This document shows, piece after piece, positions 9,751 to 20,222 of a stretch of DNA of 64,000 nt. Under the pieces are notes generated by a model, which saw only the letters and a program-made list of their open reading frames with translations, made no database searches and had not been told where the DNA came from. Numbering within the stretch: position 1 is the first letter of the stretch; every line of letters starts with the position of its first letter. Both the position numbers and the translations under genes were made by a program. Source of the DNA: Capnocytophaga cynodegmi DSM 19736. GTDB taxonomy: Bacteria; Bacteroidota; Bacteroidia; Flavobacteriales; Flavobacteriaceae. Location of the stretch: contig NZ_KB900715.1 in NCBI RefSeq assembly GCF_000379185.1, forward strand, positions 62,001-126,000, given 5' to 3'.

Positions 9751-10392
9751 ATGCACTTTTTACCTCAAAAAATAGAAAATTACGCAACACAACACTCCGA
9801 AGAAGAACCCAAACTTCTGCAAGAACTATCACGTCGCACACATCTGAATGTATTACAACCCAGAATGTTAAGTGGTCATTTTCAAGGGCGTATATTAAGC
9901 TTACTTTCAAAAATGATTCAACCAAAGACCATTTTAGAAATCGGAACATATACAGGATATGCTACCCTTTGCTTAGCAGAAGGTTTACAAAAAGAAGGAA
10001 TTTTACACACAATCGACATAAAAGAAGAATTACAAGATTTGCAAAGAGAATTTTTTGACAAAAGTGGTAAAGGAAACCAAATTATTCAACATTTAGGACA
10101 AGCTATTGATATTATTCCAAAATTAGACACCAATTTTGATTTGGTTTTCATTGATGCTGACAAACAAAATTACGCTAATTATTTCGATTTAGTCATCAAT
10201 AAAATGAATTCTGGTGGAATAATTCTCTCGGACAATGTACTTTGGAGCGGAAAAGTTGTAGAGGAAATCAAATCAAATGATAAACAAACCAAAGCACTAT
10301 TGGCTTACAATCAAAAATTAAAAGAGGATTCGCGTGTGGAAACTGTACTCTTGCCTATTCGCGACGGACTAACCATATCAAGAGTAATTTAA
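9751..10392 (+). CDS. SAM-dependent O-methyltransferase
   Basis: Class I methyltransferase of 213 residues, of the caffeoyl-CoA/catechol O-methyltransferase type. The SAM-binding motif is ILEIGTYTGYATLCLAE. The metal and acceptor site signature FIDADKQNYANYFD follows, and LSDNVLWSGKV completes the core. The natural substrate in Bacteroidota is unknown. The start at MHFLPQK is preferred over the longer frame, because a TATCTTTG promoter box lies within that longer reading. It stands alone, with isocitrate dehydrogenase downstream under its own promoter. Confidence 0.92.
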   Translation: MHFLPQKIENYATQHSEEEPKLLQELSRRTHLNVLQPRMLSGHFQGRILSLLSKMIQPKTILEIGTYTGYATLCLAEGLQKEGILHTIDIKEELQDLQREFFDKSGKGNQIIQHLGQAIDIIPKLDTNFDLVFIDADKQNYANYFDLVINKMNSGGIILSDNVLWSGKVVEEIKSNDKQTKALLAYNQKLKEDSRVETVLLPIRDGLTISRVI

Positions 10393-10440
10393 ACTGGAAC
10401 TTTTATTCCAAAAAGATTACTTTATTAAAATTATTTTCCA

Positions 10441-10448
10441 TACATTTG
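10441..10448 (+). promoter_or_regulatory. promoter -7 box of icd
   Basis: TACATTTG matches the TAnnTTTG consensus 28 bp before the icd start codon. Confidence 0.6.
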
Positions 10449-10463
10449 TTACTTATGAAATAA

Positions 10464-12698
<2,235 letters not shown>

Positions 12699-12734
12699 AC
12701 TTGAAACAAATTTTTTAAAGAGGTTTTTCATAAA

Positions 12735-12766
12735 AAAAGGACTTTCTATCAACAGAAAGTCCTTTT
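12735..12766. terminator. bidirectional terminator
   Basis: AAAAGGACTTTCT and AGAAAGTCCTTTT form a perfect 13-bp stem with a 6-base loop between icd and the convergent PepSY-like gene. Confidence 0.9.
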
Positions 12767-12798
12767 CTCACAATGCATATAAATACTACTACTAACTC

Positions 12799-13107
12799 CT
12801 AATTATCTTTTTTCAACAAATTTCCGTCTTTGTCAAAATAAGCAACAAAATCTTGTGAATTGCTATCTACAGCCTCAATTTTGTACTCTTCTTTTGCATT
12901 TACATACGCTTTTTTGATACTTGCACCTTCATAGGTTTTCTCAAAAGCTTCAACCACAGCTGCAGGGAGCTTATCTTTCACGATTTCAGTATACTCCTCC
13001 TCTTGAACAGCAGCAACCGCCAATTTTTCAATTTCTACATTTTTCTCCTGTGCGAAGGCTGTCATACTCCCTAACGCCAATACGCTTAAAAACAAAGTTT
13101 TTTTCAT
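12799..13107 (-). CDS. secreted PepSY-like protein
   Basis: Small exported protein of 102 residues. A clear signal peptide (KK, hydrophobic core, cleavage after AFAQ) precedes an acidic mature region of about 80 residues. The order LPAAVVEAFEKTYEGASIKKAYVN, EYKIEAVDSNSQDFVAYFDKDGNLL matches the beta-lactamase-inhibitor/PepSY-like domain found in many Bacteroidota periplasmic proteins. Function of the group is unknown; protein binding or inhibition is inferred from fold. It has its own upstream AT-rich region holding two copies of a 21-bp direct repeat. Confidence 0.8.
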   Translation of the reverse strand: MKKTLFLSVLALGSMTAFAQEKNVEIEKLAVAAVQEEEYTEIVKDKLPAAVVEAFEKTYEGASIKKAYVNAKEEYKIEAVDSNSQDFVAYFDKDGNLLKKDN

Positions 13108-13174
13108 AAGTTCTAATTTTTAATTTAAGTAATTGTTTTTTTCTGCTTAGTAAAGATTTTAATTTGTAATTTAG

Positions 13175-13247
13175 TTTTTTCTAATTTTTTGTTTTAACAA
13201 CAATCAATTGACTGCAAATGAGTAATTTTTTTCTAATTTTTTGTTTT
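13175..13247. repeat. two identical 21-bp direct repeats
   Basis: The same T-rich 21-mer, containing CTAATTTTTTG, occurs at 13175-13195 and 13227-13247, 52 bp apart, upstream of the PepSY-like gene. A shorter relative (CTAATTTTA) is at 13251. The period is not regular as in the other arrays. Confidence 0.6.
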
Positions 13248-13276
13248 GTACTAATTTTATTTATACCAATCTTATG

Positions 13277-13471
13277 CTACTTTTTCAAAAGTTTTCCAAC
13301 CTTCTTACAAATCTCTGATAACATTACAAACATACTTCTCTGTTTTACAACTCTTTCAGAAGATTTACCCTCTTCCTGAAAAATCATTTCCATTATACCA
13401 TCATAAATCATAATTGGATTCATATCTGACAGCTTACCTAATCTTGGTGATGTTATGTTTTCTGTTGTCAT
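13277..13471 (-). CDS. small hypothetical protein
   Basis: A 64-residue frame starting MTTENITSPRLGKLSD. The start at 13471 is chosen because the 19 codons upstream look like non-coding sequence. The product is basic at its C-terminus (KKVGKLLKK) and has an amphipathic centre (MIYDGIMEMIFQEE). No family recognised. Upstream lie three TTTACACA elements and two palindromes of that motif. It may be a species-specific small gene; the chance that it is not expressed is real. Confidence 0.45.
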   Translation of the reverse strand: MTTENITSPRLGKLSDMNPIMIYDGIMEMIFQEEGKSSERVVKQRSMFVMLSEICKKVGKLLKK

Positions 13472-13598
13472 AATACGTGAGTTTTTGTTTGCATTATGTA
13501 TATTGAAAAAAGCATACCAAATCGGCATTAGCTCAAAAATAATTTCATAAAAACCTGTTTATCAGAATAAAAAAGAAGATACAAAAATTTAAAACGGC

Positions 13599-13668
13599 TT
13601 TACACACTGAAGAAAAAATGTGTAATTTACACAAAAAGCATATAATTTTTACACACATTAAATGTGTA
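13599..13668. repeat. TTTACACA palindromic elements
   Basis: TTTACACA occurs at 13599, 13626 and 13648. TTACACA...TGTGTAA (13600-13625) and ACACATTAAATGTGT (13653-13667) are inverted repeats. They lie upstream of the 64-residue minus-strand gene and could be operators; spacing is irregular (27 and 22 bp). Confidence 0.45.
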
Positions 13669-13682
13669 TTTTTGAACTTTCA

Positions 13683-13713
13683 GAAAAAAGAAAGGCTATC
13701 ACCCCGACAGCCT
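13683..13713 (-). terminator. second terminator downstream of mutS2
   Basis: On the minus strand AGGCTGTC and GATAGCCT pair around a GGGGT loop and are followed by TTCTTTTTTC. It is 70 bp beyond the first mutS2 terminator. Confidence 0.6.
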
Positions 13714-13880
13714 ATTCTCTAATAATTTAATTAAAATCTAATATAGCATGAAAAAAACTTAGATTGTGGAACTCCCGTCCCATCAAACTAGCGACCACTA
13801 AGGTACTGCAATATCAGAAAACGCACAACAACTTTAACCTTTTATTAACTAAATCTAATTTACAAAACAATGTAAAAATT
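13714..13880 (-). ncRNA. possible structured RNA or long mutS2 3' region
   Basis: This stretch between mutS2 and the second terminator is noticeably GC-richer than its surroundings (13765-13830). On the minus strand GGGAC-GGGA-GTTCC forms a tight hairpin with a GNRA-like loop. It sits inside a longer stem CCTTAGTGG...CCAC..CTAAG that ends in TTTTTTT. It may be only the mutS2 terminator or a short independent RNA. I see no convincing promoter, and I do not recognise a known family. Confidence 0.3.
13751..13803 (-). terminator. probable mutS2 terminator
   Basis: On the minus strand a stem built from CCTTAG and CTAAG, with an inner hairpin, is followed directly by seven T (13751-13757). Confidence 0.55.
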
Positions 13881-13910
13881 TAAAAATCATATAATTAGAA
13901 AATAAGTTTT

Positions 13911-16085
13911 TTAGTTTTTTTTCTCTACCAATTCCAATTCAGAAAGAGCGACTAAAGTGGTAAACATTCCGTAATTAACAACAGCTTTATCTTTTTCAAT
14001 TTTATCAATACTTCCCACGCTTCGGCTGTCTTTAATCCGCACTCTATCATTCACTTTCAAGGCTCGTTGCATTTTTTCTTTGGCAACCTTTTCTTGTTTT
14101 ATTTTTTCTTTTTTCTCTGTTTTCTTCTGAATGCGAATAACCTCCATTTCTTTTTGAACTTCAGATTCGGTTTCTTTTTTCTGCTGCTTTTGTTTAGCCT
14201 TTTCTAGCTTGGAAAGTTGCTTCCGTTTGGCGTTTTCACTCTCTATAATCCTCAGAATATCAGAAACTAAAGCTCGTTTTTTACCATCATAAAAGTAACG
14301 TTCGGCAATCTCATCAACTTTATTTCCTAAGTAAATCATTTTTTGATTTTGGTCGTACAATTCCTGATAATTTACTAATTTAGATTTTATTTTTTCATTC
14401 AATTCCTCCAAACGTTTAGCTTCTTCTCTGGCTTTTATCTCTTCATCTTTCAGATTTTCAGTAGTTTTTTCCATTTTGCTACGTTCTTTCTGCAACTTAG
14501 CTATGGTAGCATCAAAACGCACCTTTCCTTTTTCGATTTTTTTCTTTGCTCGATTTATAAGTCCAAACGGAATTCCATTTTTCTGTGCTACTTCAAAGGT
14601 AAATGAGCTACCCGCCTCACCTACAATGAGTTTGTAAATAGGTTCTAACGTCTTGTCATTGAACAACATATTAGCATTGGTAGCATTTGGAAGCTCATTG
14701 GCAAGAATCTTCAAATTAGCATAATGCGTTGTAATTACTCCAAAAGCCTTTCTATGATAAAATTCCTCAAGAAAAACTTCTGCCAAAGCTCCACCTAATT
14801 CGGGGTCACTTCCCGTTCCAAATTCATCAATCAAAAATAGCGTATTAGCATTACATTTCCTTAAAAAATAATTCATATTTTTAAGTCGATAGCTATATGT
14901 ACTCAAATGATTTTCAATAGATTGATTATCTCCAATATCAGTTAGTATCCGCTCAAACAAACACATCTTTGAACGATGATGAACAGGAATAAGCATTGCA
15001 CTTTGTAGCATTAACTGTAATAACCCTATGGTTTTCAAGGTGATACTTTTCCCTCCTGCATTAGGACCAGAAATAACAATTATGCGTGATTCGTCGGAAA
15101 GTTGAATGTTTTGTGGATAAGTGACACTTCCTTTTTTCAAGTTATTCAAATACAACAAAGGATGATAGGCTTCTTTCAAATCCAAAATACGTTCGTCAGT
15201 GATTTCAGGAAGTAAAGCATTCATACTCAAAGCATATTTTGCCTTTCCATAGATAATATCAATCGCTGTGATATAACTTTGGTAATCCCTAAAAAGTGAT
15301 ACGAATTCACTTAAAAATGTAGTGAGTTGCTTTAAAATTCGTTGTATTTCTTCCTTTTCGTCATAGAGCAAATTGGTAAGTTCGCGTGAATACATCTCAG
15401 TTTGGCGTGGCTCGACGTACACGATACTACCTGTTTTTGAGCTTCCTAAAACAGTTCCCTGAATTTTTCTTCGATACATCGCTTTAACAGCAAGTACACG
15501 ACGATTTTCCACCACCGTTTCGCGAATATCATCTAAATAATCAGAAGCATTGTATTCAGCTAATGCTCGATTGAAACTTTCGTTAATTTTACCTTTTAAC
15601 TGATTGATTTCCTTACGAATATTAGCTAAAACAGGTGATGCTTCATTTTTTATTTCACCAAATTTATCAATGATTTTTTCAACGGCTTCTACAATTTCGG
15701 TAGTGTACTCAATGCTCTCCGAAGTTTGATGCAATATAGGATATAATTCTTTGAACTTTCTGAAAAAAAGAATGTGTGTATTTACCGTTTGCGACAATGT
15801 GTAAAGCTTTCGAATACCTGCAATTTCGAGTGTAGTATTCTCAATTTGAAGAAGTTTAATTTCGTGACTAACTTTTTCACAACTATGAGCAGGAATCACG
15901 TTATTGTTCTGGAAAGACGACAAATATTCATTGGTTTGTTGCAACGCAAAAAGCAATGTTTCTTTATCCTGAAAAGGTTTGATTCGCAAGGCGTATTTCT
16001 TACCTAATTCGGTTTGGCATATTTCGGAAACTTGATGTAATACTGTGCTAAATTCTAAATCTTCAAGTGTTTTTGAATGAATCAT
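13911..16085 (-). CDS. mutS2: MutS2-family DNA-binding ATPase without Smr domain
   Basis: Protein of 724 residues of the MutS2 group, which lacks the mismatch-recognition domains of MutS. The core and lever helices cover about 1-320. The ATPase follows: Walker A SGPNAGGKS at 339-347, then LFLIDEFGTGSDPELGGAL (Walker B and D-loop) and TTHYANLK. A long charged coiled coil spans about 500-660, and a small beta domain (VNDRVRIKDSRSVGSIDKIEKDKAVVNYG) ends the protein. Classical MutS2 adds a C-terminal Smr nuclease domain; it is absent here. The family acts on recombination intermediates or stalled ribosomes. It is divergent from ung. Confidence 0.92.
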   Translation of the reverse strand: MIHSKTLEDLEFSTVLHQVSEICQTELGKKYALRIKPFQDKETLLFALQQTNEYLSSFQNNNVIPAHSCEKVSHEIKLLQIENTTLEIAGIRKLYTLSQTVNTHILFFRKFKELYPILHQTSESIEYTTEIVEAVEKIIDKFGEIKNEASPVLANIRKEINQLKGKINESFNRALAEYNASDYLDDIRETVVENRRVLAVKAMYRRKIQGTVLGSSKTGSIVYVEPRQTEMYSRELTNLLYDEKEEIQRILKQLTTFLSEFVSLFRDYQSYITAIDIIYGKAKYALSMNALLPEITDERILDLKEAYHPLLYLNNLKKGSVTYPQNIQLSDESRIIVISGPNAGGKSITLKTIGLLQLMLQSAMLIPVHHRSKMCLFERILTDIGDNQSIENHLSTYSYRLKNMNYFLRKCNANTLFLIDEFGTGSDPELGGALAEVFLEEFYHRKAFGVITTHYANLKILANELPNATNANMLFNDKTLEPIYKLIVGEAGSSFTFEVAQKNGIPFGLINRAKKKIEKGKVRFDATIAKLQKERSKMEKTTENLKDEEIKAREEAKRLEELNEKIKSKLVNYQELYDQNQKMIYLGNKVDEIAERYFYDGKKRALVSDILRIIESENAKRKQLSKLEKAKQKQQKKETESEVQKEMEVIRIQKKTEKKEKIKQEKVAKEKMQRALKVNDRVRIKDSRSVGSIDKIEKDKAVVNYGMFTTLVALSELELVEKKN

Positions 16086-16131
16086 TTATGTTGTTGTATA
16101 TTGAATTGTTTTATAATTCCAAATTATTTTT

Positions 16132-16139
16132 TACCTTTG
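16132..16139 (+). promoter_or_regulatory. promoter -7 box of ung
   Basis: TACCTTTG matches TAnnTTTG 33 bp before the chosen ung start. It lies inside the longer open frame, which argues against the upstream start. Confidence 0.6.
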
Positions 16140-16171
16140 TAGGTGAATTGATTGGCAAAAGTATTAAAAAA

Positions 16172-16837
16172 ATGGAAGTAAACATTCATTCAAGCTGGAA
16201 ACCTCATTTAGCAAACGAATTTGAGAAAGATTATTTTAAAAACTTAGTCGCTTTTGTAAAAAATGAATATTCAAGGGGAATTTGCTATCCCAAAGGAAGT
16301 CAAATATTTTCAGCTTTTGAACATTGCCCATTTGAAAATGTGAAAGTTGTCATCATAGGACAAGACCCATATCACGGTGCAAATCAAGCTAATGGACTAT
16401 GTTTTTCCGTACAAGATGGAATAGAACATCCTCCTTCTCTTGTAAATATTTTCAAGGAAATTGAACAAGATTTGGGCATTCCTTACCCAGCAAGTGGCAA
16501 CTTAGAAAGATGGGCTTCACAGGGTGTTTTACTCCTAAATGCTACATTAACGGTTCGTGCTAATCAGGCTGGAAGCCATCAAAATCAAGGTTGGGAAACG
16601 TTTACTGACTCAGTTATTCGTGTAGTTTCAGAAAAAAGTAATCAAGTTGTCTTTTTACTTTGGGGCGGATATGCCAAGAAAAAATCAGCATTAATTGACG
16701 CTTCAAAGCATTACATATTAACTTCTGGGCATCCATCACCTTTGAGCGCCAATAGAGGATATTGGTTTGGTAATAAACACTTTAGCAAAACAAACGCATT
16801 TTTGGAATCAATAGGAAAGAAAGGCATTTTGTGGTAA
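16172..16837 (+). CDS. ung: uracil-DNA glycosylase, family 1
   Basis: Enzyme of 221 residues that removes uracil from DNA as the first step of base excision repair. It carries motif A GQDPYH at 63-68 with the catalytic Asp65, the LLLNATLTVR core strand, LLWGGYAKKK, and motif B HPSPLS at 187-192 with the catalytic His187. Length is normal with the start at MEVNIHSSWK. The frame is open further upstream, but that part is hydrophobic, unlike the family, and contains the promoter box. It is divergent from mutS2, so two DNA-repair genes share the intergenic region. Confidence 0.96.
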   Translation: MEVNIHSSWKPHLANEFEKDYFKNLVAFVKNEYSRGICYPKGSQIFSAFEHCPFENVKVVIIGQDPYHGANQANGLCFSVQDGIEHPPSLVNIFKEIEQDLGIPYPASGNLERWASQGVLLLNATLTVRANQAGSHQNQGWETFTDSVIRVVSEKSNQVVFLLWGGYAKKKSALIDASKHYILTSGHPSPLSANRGYWFGNKHFSKTNAFLESIGKKGILW

Positions 16838-16840
16838 TAA

Positions 16841-16866
16841 AAAAGCTGACTTTTAGGTCAGCTTTT
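16841..16866. terminator. bidirectional terminator
   Basis: AAAAGCTGAC and GTCAGCTTTT form a perfect 10-bp stem with a 6-base loop between ung and the convergent coiled-coil gene. Confidence 0.9.
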
Positions 16867-16877
16867 ATTATTTTTTA

Positions 16878-17444
16878 CTACTTAGAATATTTGTTTACTT
16901 TCCCTTGTGCTTTTATCAACTTAAGATTCAAATTATTGATATCTTGTTGCTTTTTAAGAATTTTTCCTTTGTACTTAGCCTCATCATTAGGTGAAAGATT
17001 CCCTTTGGCTTTCTTCACATTGTACTTATTTTCTTCTCGAGCTAACTCATTCTCTTTCTTTTTGATTTGAGTTTGTATTTTCAGAACCTCCTGATTAGCT
17101 TTTGCTAAATTTTGTTTGTTTTTTTGAGCTTCTTTTTCTGCTTTCTGAGCCTCCTTTTTAGCTCTCTCTTCAGCTTTTTTAGCTTTTTGTTCTGCTTTTT
17201 CTGCGTCTTTTTTAGCCTTCTCTTCAGCTTTTCTGGCTTTTTCTTCAGCTTTCAGTGCTTTTTCCTTCTGTTTCTGAGCCTTTTGTTCAGCTTTCAGCAT
17301 TTCTTTTTCAGCTTTCAACTCAGCTTCAGTTTTGGTAACAGGCAATACTGTTATCAGTGTATCCTTTGGAGTTGTATTTTCCTGAGCAAAAGATATTTGC
17401 ACTAAAAACAATCCAATAATAAATGTGTAAAATTTCATTTTCAT
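16878..17444 (-). CDS. secreted Lys/Glu/Ala-rich coiled-coil protein
   Basis: Protein of 188 residues. A signal peptide (basic start, FYTFIIGLFLV core, cleavage near SFAQ) is followed by residues 35-135 made almost only of K, A, E and Q in short repeats such as EKARKAEEKAKK, a near-continuous coiled coil. A second helical part (about 140-188) contains KAKGNLSPNDEAKYKGKI. It is probably periplasmic; a structural or envelope-spanning role is only a guess. Low-complexity sequence of this kind also looks like TolA-type domains, but no other TolA feature is seen. Confidence 0.8.
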   Translation of the reverse strand: MKMKFYTFIIGLFLVQISFAQENTTPKDTLITVLPVTKTEAELKAEKEMLKAEQKAQKQKEKALKAEEKARKAEEKAKKDAEKAEQKAKKAEERAKKEAQKAEKEAQKNKQNLAKANQEVLKIQTQIKKKENELAREENKYNVKKAKGNLSPNDEAKYKGKILKKQQDINNLNLKLIKAQGKVNKYSK

Positions 17445-17691
17445 CTACCTATATTTAAATTATACGGCACAAATATAGAAAATAAAACAAACCGAATTAT
17501 AATATCACAAAACTTTAAGAATTTCATTATCAACAAATCAATAAAAATATGCAATTAATTCTTCTCGAATTACTCATTTACAAAAAGTTAGATTCAACGT
17601 ATCCATAAATAAAACATTTTCACTTTTTTATTTATTTAACAATTTAATTATTTATCTTTTACAATAACTTGTATCCTAAAGAATAATATAC

Positions 17692-17699
17692 TACCTTTG
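17692..17699 (+). promoter_or_regulatory. promoter -7 box of pyrC operon
   Basis: TACCTTTG, with TTG at 17669-17671 about 20 bp upstream, matches the Bacteroidota promoter pattern 27 bp before the pyrC start. Confidence 0.65.
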
Positions 17700-17725
17700 G
17701 CGTAGTTTATCCACTTTTTAAACTT

Positions 17726-19063
17726 ATGAAAACACTCATCAAAAATGCAAATATTGTAAATGAAAATCAGATTTTAAAAGGTGACTTGTTAATCAACGGA
17801 AATCGTATTGAGAAGGTCGCTTCTGAAATTTCTGCCAAAAATAATTATAAAATTATTGACGCTAACGGAAAGTATTTACTACCAGGAGTGATTGACGACC
17901 AAGTCCATTTTCGTGAACCTGGACTAACTCATAAAGCCAATATTGCAACAGAAAGTGCTGCTGCCATAGCAGGAGGCGTAACAACATTCTTCGAGCAACC
18001 CAACACATCTCCACAAACTACAACTATAGAACTTTTAGAAGAAAAATTTGCCATCGCTTCCAAAACGTCTTTTGCTAATTATTCTTTCTTTCTCGGTGGG
18101 ACCAACGATAACTTAGAACAGCTCAAACAATTAGACCGAAATGCTTGCGTGGGCATAAAACTCTTTTTAGGTTCTTCAACAGGAAATATGTTGGTGGATG
18201 ACGAAAAAACCATCGAAACCATTTTCTCAAATATTGACTTGGTTATTGCCGCACATTGTGAGGACGAGCAAACCATTCGCCGAAATACAGAATTATACAC
18301 CCAGCGTTATGGCGAACATATACCAATAGAAAACCATCCACTTATCCGAAGCAGTGAGGCTTGTTTTTTATCCTCATCAAAAGCCATTCGTTTGGCAGAA
18401 AAAACAGGAGCAAGATTACACGTTTTTCACCTTTCTACAGCTCAAGAAACAGAACTTTTCAGAAATGACATTCCTCTGAAAGACAAAAAAATAACCGCAG
18501 AAGTATGTGTTCATCATCTGTGGTTTTCCGATGAAGATTACAAAAGCAAAGGTAACTTCATTAAATGGAATCCTGCTGTAAAAACTTCCAACGACCGAGA
18601 GCAGTTGTGGAAAGCACTGCTTGATGACCGATTGGACGTAATCGCAACAGACCACGCTCCACACACCCTCGACGAGAAGAAAAACACAATTTATTCAAAA
18701 ATCCCGTCAGGAGGACCATTAGTACAACATTCTCTCGTAGCAATGCTTGAAAATGCTCGAAAAGGGAAAATCTCTATTGAGAAAATTGTAGAAAAAATGT
18801 GTCACAATCCAGCTATTTTATTCGAAATCAAAGAACGAGGATTTATTCGTGAGGGTTATTATGCTGATTTAGTTTTGGTTGATTTGAACAATCCTTGGCA
18901 AGTAAGCAAAGAAAACATATTGTACAAGTGCGGCTGGTCTCCTTTTGAAGGCAACACATTTCATTCAAAAATAATTGCTACCTTTGTCGGCGGAAATTTA
19001 GTTTATGAAAACGGAAAAGTAAATCCAATTCCACAGGGAATGCGTGTTACTTTCAATCGATGA
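17726..19063 (+). CDS. pyrC: dihydroorotase
   Basis: Amidohydrolase of 445 residues catalysing ring closure of carbamoyl aspartate in pyrimidine synthesis. Present are VIDDQVHFREPG (metal-binding His61, substrate Arg63), GIKLFLGSSTGN with the Lys145 expected to be carboxylated, His177 in AAHCEDE, His235 in HVFHLS and the catalytic Asp309 in IATDHAPHT. The first His of the usual HxH metal pair is Gln59 here. It is the first gene of a four-gene unit: its stop overlaps the possible start of the DUF4296 gene, and DUF4271 and hemD follow. Confidence 0.95.
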   Translation: MKTLIKNANIVNENQILKGDLLINGNRIEKVASEISAKNNYKIIDANGKYLLPGVIDDQVHFREPGLTHKANIATESAAAIAGGVTTFFEQPNTSPQTTTIELLEEKFAIASKTSFANYSFFLGGTNDNLEQLKQLDRNACVGIKLFLGSSTGNMLVDDEKTIETIFSNIDLVIAAHCEDEQTIRRNTELYTQRYGEHIPIENHPLIRSSEACFLSSSKAIRLAEKTGARLHVFHLSTAQETELFRNDIPLKDKKITAEVCVHHLWFSDEDYKSKGNFIKWNPAVKTSNDREQLWKALLDDRLDVIATDHAPHTLDEKKNTIYSKIPSGGPLVQHSLVAMLENARKGKISIEKIVEKMCHNPAILFEIKERGFIREGYYADLVLVDLNNPWQVSKENILYKCGWSPFEGNTFHSKIIATFVGGNLVYENGKVNPIPQGMRVTFNR

Positions 19064-19485
19064 GTTTTATGAAATCAAAGTTTTTTTATATCATATTTGT
19101 ACTTTTTTTAGTTTCTTGCGGACGAAATATCGTTTCAAAACCAGAAAAATTACTTTCAGAGAAAGAAATGGAGAGCTTAATGTATGATTTAGCTGTTTTT
19201 GACGCCATAAAAAGTGTAGATTATCAATTAATGGACACAATAAGTTTCAATGTTAATGAAATTATTTATAAAAAATACGGAATTGACAGCCTTTCTTTTG
19301 CTGAAAATATGGTTTATTATGCTTCTTTCCCTAAAAAGTATGACAAAATAATCAAAAACGTAGATACATTGCTACAGAAAGAACGCGATAAATTGTCAGA
19401 AAAGCCAAATGAAACGGAAAAACTCCTTTCTGATGAAACAATCCCAACTATTGATTCATTGGAGAACAACGAACCTTTAAAATAG
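19060..19485 (+). CDS. DUF4296 lipoprotein
   Basis: Lipoprotein of 141 residues (138 if translation starts at the second Met, 19069). The lipobox is LVSC after a hydrophobic FFYIIFVLFL stretch. The mature protein begins with a helical region (LLSEKEMESLMYDLAVFDAI) and has the KKYGIDSLSFAENMVYYA block typical of DUF4296. Function unknown. The first ATG overlaps the pyrC stop as ATGA, so coupling is likely. The same gene order, dihydroorotase then DUF4296, is common in Flavobacteriia. Confidence 0.88.
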   Translation: MSFMKSKFFYIIFVLFLVSCGRNIVSKPEKLLSEKEMESLMYDLAVFDAIKSVDYQLMDTISFNVNEIIYKKYGIDSLSFAENMVYYASFPKKYDKIIKNVDTLLQKERDKLSEKPNETEKLLSDETIPTIDSLENNEPLK

Positions 19486-19493
19486 TTAAAACA

Positions 19494-20153
19494 TTGGAAT
19501 CCAAATTACTACAAGAAGCCTTTTTATCTTGGACATTTCCACTTTTTCTTTTCATTTTTGTGATAATAGCCCTTTTGAAAGCTACTTATCCACATCATTT
19601 TTCAGAATACCTGAAACTTCCTTTTAACAATAAATACATCATTATTTACGAAAAAAAAGAACGCAAAGTACAACTCTTCACAGTGGTTTCTTTCTTTTTG
19701 CAGTGGTTTTCGTTGAGTTTATTTTTCTACATTTGGGGACAATTTTTTAAAATAAATCTTTCTCTCAGCACGGGCTTTCTTTTTTTGGATATAGCCTTAG
19801 TTATTCTATGTTTTCTGATTTTAAAATTATTTATTCAAAAAGGGATAAGCTATTTATTTGATTTAAAAGGATTTAGCAAAACTTATATTTTTAGCCGAAT
19901 TGCCTACTCAAGTTATGCTTCCATCTTTATAACTACTTTTTTGTTTTTCTTGATGTTCTCAACTTCTTTGCGTGAAATTTACTTTTATATACTTCTAACT
20001 ATACTACTAATTATCAATATTTTAGGGTGGATTAACATAATTAAAATAAATCAAAAAACAATAAAACCATACATTATTTATTTTATTTTGTATCTTTGCA
20101 CCTTTGAAATAGCACCCTATGTGTTTTTAATCTGTAAAAGTAATATTTTATAG
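19494..20153 (+). CDS. DUF4271 membrane protein
   Basis: Integral membrane protein of 219 residues with about six hydrophobic segments, matching DUF4271. Translation probably begins at a TTG (19494), nine bases after the stop of the DUF4296 gene; the next in-frame ATG would cut off the first membrane segments. The C-terminal segment (YLCTFEIAPYVFLICK) carries the conserved EIAP-like end of the family. Function is unknown; its fixed position before hemD is a recurring Flavobacteriia arrangement. Confidence 0.85.
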   Translation: MESKLLQEAFLSWTFPLFLFIFVIIALLKATYPHHFSEYLKLPFNNKYIIIYEKKERKVQLFTVVSFFLQWFSLSLFFYIWGQFFKINLSLSTGFLFLDIALVILCFLILKLFIQKGISYLFDLKGFSKTYIFSRIAYSSYASIFITTFLFFLMFSTSLREIYFYILLTILLIINILGWINIIKINQKTIKPYIIYFILYLCTFEIAPYVFLICKSNIL

Positions 20154-20222
20154 AAATTAATTTGCTTTATTCATATCTTTTATAGAATATGATTTAGCTT
20201 AGATGAACAATAGAACAAACTT

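Noticed and set aside
13765-13830. tRNA, SRP RNA or RNase P RNA in the GC-richer stretch
   Set aside because: No T-loop, no conserved SRP apical loop and no RNase P core sequence could be found on either strand.
17112-17405. Phe/Ser-rich plus-strand frame opposite the coiled-coil gene
   Set aside because: It is the antisense reading of the Lys/Glu/Ala-rich codons and has no homology-like features.
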